A stretch of DNA of 7,702 bases from Methylococcaceae bacterium UBA659 (GTDB taxonomy: Bacteria > Pseudomonadota > Gammaproteobacteria > Methylococcales > Methylomonadaceae), in NCBI GenBank assembly GCA_002299495.1, contig DBNZ01000205.1, positions 1 through 7,702 on the forward strand, read 5' to 3'. Under the pieces are notes generated by a model. That model saw only the letters and a program-made list of their open reading frames with translations. It had not been told where the DNA came from and did no database searches. A program made the position numbers and the translations under genes. Positions 1-5,911 of the stretch are shown in pieces (position 1 is the stretch's first letter; each line of letters begins with the position of its first letter).

Positions 1-908
1 GACAAAAAGGCGATGGAGGCGGTTGCATAAACCATTGAACTATAACCAAACAGAGGCTTGCGGGCAAACACAGGGATAATGGTCGACGCCACGCCAAAAG
101 TGGGCAAGATCATAATGTAAACTTCTGGGTGACCGAAGAACCAAAAAATGTGCTGGTACAACACAGGGTCGCCACCACCGGCGGCATCGAAAAAAGTGGT
201 ACCAAAAAACTTATCGGTCAACAACATGGTCACCGCGCCCGCGAACACTGGCATAACGGCAATCAGTAAGAATGCGGTGATCACCCAAGTCCAAACAAAC
301 AACGGCATTTTCATTAACGTCATGCCAGGGGCGCGCATATTGAAAATAGTCGCGATGATGTTAATCGCGCCCATGATTGACGAGATACCCAACAAGTGCA
401 CGGAAAAAATGGCGAACGGCAACGCATCCCCGGTTTGTAACACTAACGGCGGATACAGCGTCCAACCACCTGCCGGCGCACCGCCTTCCATAAACAACGT
501 GCTGGCTAACAACAGGACACCCGCCACCAACACCCAGAAACTCATGTTGTTCATTCTGGGCAACGCCATATCGGGTGCGCCAATCATCATCGGAATCATC
601 CAGTTGGCAAGACCCACGAAAGCAGGCATGACCGCACCGAATACCATCACCAAAGCATGCATGGTAGTCATAGAGTTAAAGAATTGTGGCTGCACAAATT
701 GCATACCAGGTTCAAACAACTCCGCACGGATCACCATCGCCATCGCACCACCGACAAAAAACATCGCCAATGCAAAAACCAGATACAACGTGCCAATATC
801 TTTGTGATTGGTGGTGACAAACCATCTTAACAGGCCTTTTTCTGGACCGTGATCGTGGTGTCCATGATCATCGTAGTGATCATCATGCTCAGCTACAACA
901 GCAGACAT
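1..908 (-). CDS. coxA: Cytochrome c oxidase subunit I (aa3-type), N-terminal 302 residues, cut by window edge
   Basis: This is the catalytic subunit of a haem-copper oxidase of the inner membrane, which reduces O2 to water and pumps protons. The first 302 of an expected ~530 residues are present. The ATG at 908 is preceded by a good GAGG ribosome site eight bases upstream (917-920). After a His/Asp-rich N-terminal tail (residues 8-20), the family signature TNHKDIGTLY follows at 33-42. His84 (TTMHALVMVF) is the expected low-spin haem a ligand. Asp113 and Asn120 in APDMALPRMNN correspond to the D-channel entry. GHPEVY at 259-264 supplies the CuB ligand His260, the proton-channel Glu262 and the Tyr264 that is cross-linked to the histidine in this family. 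These residues mark a type A1 enzyme. The other haem and CuB histidines lie beyond the window. The gene follows coxB by 63 bp on the same strand, so the two are probably cotranscribed. The alternative name is ctaD. Confidence 0.97.
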   Translation of the reverse strand, partial: MSAVVAEHDDHYDDHGHHDHGPEKGLLRWFVTTNHKDIGTLYLVFALAMFFVGGAMAMVIRAELFEPGMQFVQPQFFNSMTTMHALVMVFGAVMPAFVGLANWMIPMMIGAPDMALPRMNNMSFWVLVAGVLLLASTLFMEGGAPAGGWTLYPPLVLQTGDALPFAIFSVHLLGISSIMGAINIIATIFNMRAPGMTLMKMPLFVWTWVITAFLLIAVMPVFAGAVTMLLTDKFFGTTFFDAAGGGDPVLYQHIFWFFGHPEVYIMILPTFGVASTIIPVFARKPLFGYSSMVYATASIAFL

Positions 909-971
909 AATTATTTCCTCAAAAAAACTTAAATGGAGCGTGAAATGACATAAAAATCAGCACATTCAATC

Positions 972-2486
972 TTAGTCATTATTTTGTGCCGGTAAAGTGG
1001 CCTGCAATTTATCTATTTCAGATGGCTGGATAACATCATTTACTGAATTGCCCAAGTCGTTGCGGGTATAGGTAATGACCGCCGCCAACTCTTTCGCTCC
1101 CAGCGATTGTCCAAAAGCTGGCATCATGGCCTTTCCGTTAAGCATCAGGTCTACTTGTGCATTAATGTCACCATTGACCACCGCACTCCCTTTGAGCGCC
1201 GGGAACATCGGCGGATTGCCTTGGCCTTCGGCTTGGTGGCAGGATACGCAATTGGCTGAATAAATAGTCTTGCCTAAAGCCAACAACTCTTCCTTCGACA
1301 TATCTGCTTCGGGTGTTTCTTGCTTGACTTGTATTTTTGGCTCTTCCTCTGCCGCCCCAGGGTTGGTAGGCAACATTTCTTGTATCGCTTTTGGTTGAAT
1401 CTCGTCACCCTTTGCATTCCCCAAAGCGTTTCGGGTGTAAGTGATGACTTGAGCCAACTCATCCGCTTTTAGCATTTTACCGAAAGCGGGCATGGCGTTT
1501 TTACCGTTAATAATCATGCTTGCCTGCGCCATAATGTCCCCGTTCACAATGGCACTACCTGAAATGGCTGGAAACGCCCCCGGAATCCCTTTGCCATCGG
1601 GCAAGTGACAGGTTGCACAATTTTTGGCATAAACGGCTTCACCTTTTGCCATCAATTGCTCGCGTGTTTGAACACTCAAATCAGGGCCTTTTTGTAACTC
1701 TTCTTTGGTCTTTTTTACCCATACATCGTATTCAGGCTGATCCATTGCCACGACAACAATCGGCATAAAACCGTGGTCTTTACCACACAATTCTGTACAT
1801 TGACCCCGATAAGTACCCGGGTTTTCTACATAAGTCCAAGCCTCGTTGATAAACCCAGGGACGGCGTCTTTTTTCCAACCCAGGTCAGGCACCCACCAAG
1901 CATGTAGCACGTCCGCCGCAGTAAACAGAAAACGAATCTTCTTTTTGGTAGGGACGACCAATGGCTTGTCAACATTTAACAAATAATGCGGAACGGTACG
2001 AGGGTCAATCCCAGACCCCACTTGCCGGGCTTTATTGCTTGCCTCATCTAAGGTGCTAAAAAAATGGATGCCGCTGTCCAAATATTCGTATTCCCACTTC
2101 CACTGCCAACCTGTCACTTTAATGGACATATCCGAATCTTGGACGTCATCCAGTTCCAGCAATGTTTTGGTCGCCGGAATCGCCATACCCACTAAAATGA
2201 GGGTCGGGATAATAGTCCAGATAATTTCAACGGTGGTGTTTTCGTGGAATTGTGCGGCTTGGTGTCCCTTCGATTTTCGATGATGAAAAATCGAATAAAA
2301 CATGGTGCCGAAAACAGCAATACCAATAAAAACACAAATCCACAGAATAAGCATATGCAGGTCATAAATATCATTGCTGATTTTAGTGACCCCTTGCATT
2401 AGATTGAGCTTATAGTCCGCATGAGCTGTCCTAAGACCTAAGGCCATTAAGGTCACGCTTGCGAAAAATTGCTTTGATTTGTTCAC
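972..2486 (-). CDS. coxB: Cytochrome c oxidase subunit II with two C-terminal cytochrome c domains
   Basis: This subunit accepts electrons and passes them through CuA to subunit I. The 504 residues begin with a signal peptide probably cut after AHA (residues 21-23). Two membrane helices follow (about 45-67 and 86-107), then the aromatic entry motif GWQWKWEYEY (126-135). The CuA cupredoxin domain has a complete ligand set: His195, Cys230, Glu232, Cys234, His238 and Met241. Two mono-haem cytochrome c domains come next, with CATCH (290-294) plus Met332 and CVSCH (413-417) plus Met455, joined by an acidic Pro/Glu linker (about 373-396). Ordinary subunit II is roughly 250-300 residues, and caa3-type versions usually add one haem c domain, so two is less usual. 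The start is GTG, with GAAGAAGGGG eight bases upstream (2495-2504). An internal ATG at residue 14 would remove most of the signal peptide. The alternative name is ctaC. Confidence 0.96.
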   Translation of the reverse strand: MNKSKQFFASVTLMALGLRTAHADYKLNLMQGVTKISNDIYDLHMLILWICVFIGIAVFGTMFYSIFHHRKSKGHQAAQFHENTTVEIIWTIIPTLILVGMAIPATKTLLELDDVQDSDMSIKVTGWQWKWEYEYLDSGIHFFSTLDEASNKARQVGSGIDPRTVPHYLLNVDKPLVVPTKKKIRFLFTAADVLHAWWVPDLGWKKDAVPGFINEAWTYVENPGTYRGQCTELCGKDHGFMPIVVVAMDQPEYDVWVKKTKEELQKGPDLSVQTREQLMAKGEAVYAKNCATCHLPDGKGIPGAFPAISGSAIVNGDIMAQASMIINGKNAMPAFGKMLKADELAQVITYTRNALGNAKGDEIQPKAIQEMLPTNPGAAEEEPKIQVKQETPEADMSKEELLALGKTIYSANCVSCHQAEGQGNPPMFPALKGSAVVNGDINAQVDLMLNGKAMMPAFGQSLGAKELAAVITYTRNDLGNSVNDVIQPSEIDKLQATLPAQNND

Positions 2487-2494
2487 GGAGGCAG

Positions 2495-2504
2495 CCCCTT
2501 CTTC
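2495..2504 (-). promoter_or_regulatory. Ribosome binding site supporting the GTG start of coxB
   Basis: On the minus strand the purine run GAAGAAGGGG ends eight bases before the GTG at 2486. This favours the GTG over the in-frame ATG at residue 14, which would truncate the signal peptide. The site is seen directly; its use is inferred. Confidence 0.5.
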
Positions 2505-2608
2505 AATTAAAGTGCTATTAACCTAAATTGCCATCTGATAATCGAATGAGCAAGGATTAGGCCAGACACTGTTTTTTATAAAAAATTAAAACACAAATAA
2601 TCCGGTTT

Positions 2609-2637
2609 ATTGTACCCGATAGCATTTTTCCATTCCA
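2609..2637 (-). promoter_or_regulatory. Putative sigma-70 promoter for the coxB-coxA operon
   Basis: Read on the minus strand, a -10-like TACAAT (2609-2614) lies 17 bases after a weak -35-like TGGAAT (2632-2637), in the 191-bp gap between ssb and coxB. Only three of six -35 positions match consensus, so the call rests mostly on the -10 box and spacing. It would give a leader of roughly 115 nt containing the AT-only palindrome TTTTTTATAAAAAA (2572-2585). No convincing terminator for ssb was found in this gap, so read-through from ssb is also possible. Confidence 0.35.
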
Positions 2638-2677
2638 GTTATGTTTTTAACAAAATATCAGGAAGAGCCTTAATTCA

Positions 2678-3109
2678 TCAGAAAGGGATACCATCATCGT
2701 ATGGCTCATCAACAACGTTATCTGTTGGCCTGTTTTGGGTATCTTGCCTTGACTGGGTAGCTCGTGGTGGGTAACCTTGGTTAGCATCAAATTCAGTTTT
2801 TCTACCGACTAAATCTATGATATTGGCCGTTAATTCCAAACTCGATTTAATACTGCCATCATTCGCTTTATATTCATTTTGAGTCAATTCGCCTGAAACA
2901 AAGACCTGCTGACCTTTTTTCAAGTAGTTTTGCAATTGCCCTTCTGCTCGCTTACCGAATAAAGCGACTCGAATCCATAAAGTTTGTTGCTTGTCGCCGA
3001 AGCCGACGTTATTCGCCACATTCACGCTTAATACGGCCATTCCTGATGGGGTATAACGAACTTCGGCATCCCTGCCAACGGTACCGGTAAAACTAAAAAC
3101 ATTGCTCAT
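2678..3109 (-). CDS. ssb: Single-stranded DNA-binding protein
   Basis: SSB coats single-stranded DNA during replication, repair and recombination and recruits partner proteins through its acidic C-terminal tip. The 143 residues contain an OB fold at about 4-103, with family-typical stretches FTGTVGRDAEVRYTPSG (7-23), TLWIRVALFGKRAE (43-56, including Trp45) and KKGQQVFVSGEL (64-75). A short Gln/Asn/Arg-rich linker leads to the tip DDGIPF (138-143). The reading frame extends upstream to 3166, but the ATG at 3109 is chosen because MSNVFSFTGTVGRD is the usual SSB beginning and GGAAGTGGAA lies just upstream. The tail is shorter than in the ~175-residue E. coli protein. It lies 191 bp upstream of coxB on the same strand and diverges from the lipoprotein gene; no functional tie to either is apparent. 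Confidence 0.95.
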   Translation of the reverse strand: MSNVFSFTGTVGRDAEVRYTPSGMAVLSVNVANNVGFGDKQQTLWIRVALFGKRAEGQLQNYLKKGQQVFVSGELTQNEYKANDGSIKSSLELTANIIDLVGRKTEFDANQGYPPRATQSRQDTQNRPTDNVVDEPYDDGIPF

Positions 3110-3260
3110 AAAAATTCCACTTCCAATTGACCAAAATAGTTTTAATGCCAGAAACCCATCGCACAAATACCGTTGCTAGGCTCTTAGACAGGTTCATTCT
3201 AAGTTCATTGTTTATTGATTACCTTGATGCCATCGACATAAGCATTCATAGAGGGGTGTC
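3110..3260. promoter_or_regulatory. Divergent promoter region between ssb and the lipoprotein gene
   Basis: These 151 bp separate two divergently transcribed genes and so should hold both promoters. On the plus strand TTGATT (3215-3220) and CATAAG (3237-3242), spaced by 16 bases, form a plausible but weak promoter, with AGGGG (3252-3256) as the ribosome site before the ATG at 3261. An inverted repeat, CTTAGA and TCTAAG with a 9-base loop (3183-3203), lies just upstream and could be an operator. No good promoter for ssb could be picked on the minus strand. Confidence 0.3.
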
Positions 3261-3770
3261 ATGGGCTTTCCGCTTATTAAAGTTTTCATTCTGTGCTTGC
3301 TAGTGCCACTGATTGCCGGATGCGCCGCTTATCCTAGGCAATATCATTACTCAGGTCATTCTGTTTATCCGACCTACCCTTCGGCTTATTATCACAGCCG
3401 CCAACCTTACTTTCCCAGATACCCTTACGGCAACCATTTGATTATTGAACGCGGGAGTTACCTCAACCCTAGGTCACATAACCACAGGATTTACACTAAG
3501 CATCCGTATCTCCATAGACTCAGAAAACATGATGGCGACAACCATCACGACCACGGCAAAAATCGACCGGATCGTCGTCACCGCAGCCATAGTGATAATC
3601 GCCCAGACCGTTATGGCAATGGCCGCAACGAAGACCGATTAAGAAAACACCAAAGCAGCAGACCAAACCAACGCTATGGCCAAAAAAAGACCCATCAACC
3701 AAAAATGCCCGCCACGCATATTAAACGAACACCCGGAACAGGCGGCAACACCTTCCGAAACAGACGTTAA
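3261..3770 (+). CDS. Putative lipoprotein with a His/Tyr/Arg-rich low-complexity mature part
   Basis: The gene is not recognised as a member of a named family. Residues 1-20 form a lipoprotein signal peptide: a Lys, a hydrophobic core (FILCLLVPLIAG), then a lipobox IAGC with Cys21 as the predicted acylated residue. The mature part is tyrosine/proline-rich at about 24-83, then strongly basic and histidine-rich. By hand count it has 17 His and 15 Tyr overall. Short internal repeats are visible: RLRKH at 86-90 and 126-130, and NRPDR at 101-105 and 113-117. No enzymatic domain is apparent. Envelope attachment is inferred from the lipobox, and metal or polyanion binding is only a possibility suggested by composition. 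The ATG has a good AGGGG site five bases upstream. Its stop overlaps the stop of mtnC by four bases, tail to tail. That the frame stays open next to a constrained gene supports it being real. Confidence 0.75.
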   Translation: MGFPLIKVFILCLLVPLIAGCAAYPRQYHYSGHSVYPTYPSAYYHSRQPYFPRYPYGNHLIIERGSYLNPRSHNHRIYTKHPYLHRLRKHDGDNHHDHGKNRPDRRHRSHSDNRPDRYGNGRNEDRLRKHQSSRPNQRYGQKKTHQPKMPATHIKRTPGTGGNTFRNRR

Positions 3771-4465
3771 CCCATTGATTCCGCTTGTAGCATTTGATCG
3801 ACATCAGAAAAATCTTTTGCCTTAGGATGGCCTGGCCCGGAAGCCGAAATAGGCTCCCGAGCCAGCATTACAGTGGCAAACCCCGAAGCTCTAGCGGCGT
3901 CTAGCTCTTCTTTTGTATCAGATAAAAACAAAATATTGGCTGCCGAAAATCCGATGGTTTTAGCAATAGCCCGATAGGAGCTTGCGGCTTTTTTCCCACC
4001 CGTTTCGGTGTCAAAATATCCAGAATACAACGGCGTCACATCACCGTATTCGGTATGGGCGAACAATAATTTTTGGGCATAGACAGAACCTGATGAATAC
4101 ACATACAAAGCTAAACCGCTTTTGTGCCATTGTTGCAAATACTTGGCAACGTCAGGATAAACATGCCCTATAAAATGCCCTTTTTGATAACCTTCTTCCC
4201 AAATCAAACCTTGTAATGACTTGAGGGGGGTAATTTTTTTATCTTCATCCATCCATTGGATTAACTGGGCAACGATGACATCAACATTCAGCTCAACACC
4301 CAATTGCCCGGCCACCGTAAGTAGCAGCTTTTGCACTTCCGGCTCATCCTGATGGTCATGGACAAAAGCACCAAGGTTTTCACGCGCATATGGAAATAGC
4401 ACATCCTTAACAAAAGTCAAGGCGGTGGTAGTCCCTTCAATATCCGTGACGATAGCCTTAATCAT
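3767..4465 (-). CDS. mtnC: Enolase-phosphatase E1 (2,3-diketo-5-methylthiopentyl-1-phosphate enolase/phosphatase)
   Basis: MtnC is a cytoplasmic HAD-superfamily enzyme of the methionine salvage pathway. It enolises 2,3-diketo-5-methylthiopentyl-1-phosphate and then removes the phosphate, giving the acireductone used by MtnD. The 232 residues show HAD motif I as DIEGTT (8-13, Asp8 and Glu10), motif II as YSSGS (123-127), a Lys pair in GGKKA (156-160) and motif III as LSDTKEEL (181-188, Asp183). Length is normal for the family. The open frame extends to a TTG at 4477 and an ATG at 4474. The ATG at 4465 is chosen because MIKAIVTDIEGTT is the usual family beginning and a GATGGG stretch is suitably placed upstream. 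This start lies inside the end of mtnD, overlapping by eight bases, which suggests translational coupling. It is the last gene of the mtnB-mtnD-mtnC operon. Confidence 0.95.
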   Translation of the reverse strand: MIKAIVTDIEGTTTALTFVKDVLFPYARENLGAFVHDHQDEPEVQKLLLTVAGQLGVELNVDVIVAQLIQWMDEDKKITPLKSLQGLIWEEGYQKGHFIGHVYPDVAKYLQQWHKSGLALYVYSSGSVYAQKLLFAHTEYGDVTPLYSGYFDTETGGKKAASSYRAIAKTIGFSAANILFLSDTKEELDAARASGFATVMLAREPISASGPGHPKAKDFSDVDQMLQAESMG

Positions 4466-5021
4466 GAGACCCATCAAGGAGTTCGTCTAAGCTGGGGAAT
4501 GATTTAGCTATTTCACTACCCGTAAATTTGGCGACCCATCCATCTGGCGTGGTAAACAAGCGTATGGCCTTAAAAGAAGGATTTTCACCCATATCAAACC
4601 AATGCGGGGTATTGGCAGGGACGCTAATCAAATCCCCTTGGCGGCAAAGGACTGCAAATACTTTTTCATCCACATGCAAATAAAACAGCCCGTAGCCTTC
4701 AATAAAAAACCGTATCTCAAAATCTTCATGGATGTGTTCCGACAAAAATTTTTGCCTTAACGCAGTCTTATCGGGGTGCTCGGGAGTCAAGTTGATGACA
4801 TCAACGGATTGAAAGCCGAAATCGCGCTTTAAACGTTGAATCGACGGGGCATAAGCGGAAAGAATGGTTTCTTGATCGGCGTCCGGGGGCAAATCGAAAT
4901 CCGCTTGCCAGCGTTCAAACTGTACGCCAATCTTGCTTAGTTGCCGCACTATTTGATCAAATAGTGCGTATTTATCAAATTGTTGCGGTTGATGTTCATC
5001 ATAGACCAGTAATAAGCTCAT
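4458..5021 (-). CDS. mtnD: Acireductone dioxygenase
   Basis: MtnD is a cytoplasmic cupin metalloenzyme of methionine salvage. With iron it splits the acireductone 1,2-dihydroxy-3-keto-5-methylthiopentene into 4-methylthio-2-oxobutanoate and formate. With nickel, the same protein in characterised homologues makes methylthiopropionate, formate and CO. The 187 residues carry the metal set His96, His98, Glu102 (EHIHEDFE) and His140 (PANTPHW), in the same positions as in the Klebsiella enzyme. GYGLFYLHVDEK (109-120) and the flanking strands fit the cupin barrel. The ATG at 5021 overlaps the mtnB stop as ATGA, and GAGG lies seven bases upstream within mtnB. The 3' end overlaps the mtnC start by eight bases. 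The sequence does not reveal which metal is used in vivo. Confidence 0.97.
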   Translation of the reverse strand: MSLLLVYDEHQPQQFDKYALFDQIVRQLSKIGVQFERWQADFDLPPDADQETILSAYAPSIQRLKRDFGFQSVDVINLTPEHPDKTALRQKFLSEHIHEDFEIRFFIEGYGLFYLHVDEKVFAVLCRQGDLISVPANTPHWFDMGENPSFKAIRLFTTPDGWVAKFTGSEIAKSFPSLDELLDGSHD

Positions 5022-5638
5022 CTTTTTGCCTCGGACAATAAGCGTAATTCACATTCAAACAAAAAATCCAGGGCTTCGAGATAGCGCAAGCAACTGGGAA
5101 TTGATTCAGCCCAGGTATAAAGGCCGTGCCCTTCGATCAGGTAGGCTTGGCAGCTGTTGTGGCTATCCAGATACCGGCCCACTACGTCGGCCAACCGGGG
5201 TATATTTTGGTCGTTGGCAAAAATAGGGATAGTCAACTGGCTTTCATGGGTTTCTATGCCATTGAATGCCTTCAGTAGCTCATAATCTTTGATAACAATA
5301 CTCTGGCCAAAAAGCTTAGAAACCAAGGTCGCGTTCAATGGGTGTGGATGCAGGACCGCTTGGATTTCAGGGAACCGCTGGTAAAGGGTTGTGTGTAGCG
5401 GCGTTTCAGCGGACGGGCATCTGCTGTCTAAGGAATGGCCCTGATTATCCACCACCATAATGTCCTCAAATTGCAAGTTCCCCTTGTGTTTTCCTGATAC
5501 AGTAATGGCAATATTGCCATCCGGAAGACGGGATGAAAAATTGCCGCTAGTGGCAGGAACCCAGCCCTTGCTATCTATGAATTGTCCGGCCACAATCAAT
5601 TGTTCGGCTAATTCGGTAAATTTTTGGTGATTGTCCAT
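5018..5638 (-). CDS. mtnB: Methylthioribulose-1-phosphate dehydratase
   Basis: MtnB is a zinc enzyme of the class II aldolase/adducin fold that dehydrates 5-methylthioribulose-1-phosphate to 2,3-diketo-5-methylthiopentyl-1-phosphate, the substrate of MtnC. The 206 residues include PATSGNFSSR (28-37), SGKHKG (49-53 region) and SAETPLH (76-82). The zinc histidines His97 and His99 lie in LHPHPLN, and the likely third ligand His171 in EGHGLYTWAE. Glu120 in KDYELLKAF aligns in position with the catalytic glutamate of the human homologue APIP. Length is normal. It is the first gene of the operon and overlaps mtnD by four bases. The ATG at 5638 has no strong Shine-Dalgarno (AGATCA only), which contrasts with the good site in front of mtnD. 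No in-window gene supplies the preceding steps (mtnA, mtnK or mtnP). Confidence 0.96.
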   Translation of the reverse strand: MDNHQKFTELAEQLIVAGQFIDSKGWVPATSGNFSSRLPDGNIAITVSGKHKGNLQFEDIMVVDNQGHSLDSRCPSAETPLHTTLYQRFPEIQAVLHPHPLNATLVSKLFGQSIVIKDYELLKAFNGIETHESQLTIPIFANDQNIPRLADVVGRYLDSHNSCQAYLIEGHGLYTWAESIPSCLRYLEALDFLFECELRLLSEAKR

Positions 5639-5911
5639 TGATCTGATTTTAGGTTACAGTAACGCCATATTTTTATTTACCCACCGATTTCAAGCCTAGG
5701 GATTATTGCTGTTAACTGATGATGACTCATCCAGTTTCAGCGGTCACCCGTTAGTCGCTTTCCTAGGCGATACCGACGGTATTAAACGTATCCTATTGAA
5801 ATGCCTAAGGTCATTGTAAGCGAATTGAAAGACTTAATCAGAACGGCCTTGCAGCAAATAATATTGAATTCCTTTTTCAAAAAATTTAGCCCAATAACAA
5901 CATAAGGTTTA
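5639..5911. other. Divergent intergenic spacer between mtnB and the DUF475 gene
   Basis: These 273 bp hold no convincing gene; the longest ATG-started frames are only a few codons. Besides the putative mtnB promoter, it contains two CCTAGG palindromes (5695-5700 and 5762-5767), and the small hairpin ATACC-GAC-GGTAT (5770-5782). For the plus-strand gene, AAGG (about 5903-5906) can serve as ribosome site, but no promoter with acceptable boxes and spacing was found. The Mn-sensing yybP-ykoY riboswitch that precedes some TerC-like genes was looked for and its conserved core was not recognised. Confidence 0.4.
5653..5693 (-). promoter_or_regulatory. Putative mtnBDC promoter with a palindrome at the start-site region
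   Basis: On the minus strand TTGAAA (5688-5693, five of six to -35 consensus) is followed 18 bases later by TATGGC (5664-5669, a poor -10). Immediately downstream, where transcription would begin, is the perfect odd palindrome GTTACAGTAAC (5653-5663). Its position would suit a repressor site, but 5-bp arms can occur by chance. The resulting leader would be about 20 nt. No SAM riboswitch-like structure was recognised. Confidence 0.3.

Noticed and set aside
148..807. Plus-strand open frame of 219 codons
   Set aside because: It lies wholly antisense to coxA, whose conserved haem and copper residues are unmistakable; the plus-strand translation has no recognisable domain.
1274..1462. 62-codon minus-strand frame within coxB
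   Set aside because: It is a shifted frame across the linker between the two haem c domains; the coxB frame is continuous and carries all expected motifs.
2572..2585. TTTTTTATAAAAAA as a terminator for ssb
   Set aside because: It is a pure AT palindrome without a GC stem and lies downstream of the likely coxB promoter, so it is more likely just AT-rich leader sequence.
3110..3166. Longer ssb start giving 19 extra N-terminal residues
   Set aside because: The extra residues are unlike SSB N-termini, while the ATG at 3109 begins the normal family sequence and has a ribosome site.
3445..3702. Other-frame open stretches inside the lipoprotein gene on both strands
   Set aside because: Low-complexity CAC/CGA-rich DNA gives open frames by chance; only the frame with lipobox and ribosome site is credible.
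4466..4477. Upstream TTG (4477) and ATG (4474) starts for mtnC
   Set aside because: Homologues begin at MIKAIVTD; the upstream codons lack a ribosome site and add unconserved residues.
5700..5911. yybP-ykoY manganese riboswitch upstream of the DUF475 gene
   Set aside because: Considered because TerC-like genes can be controlled by it, but its conserved core sequence was not recognised in the spacer.
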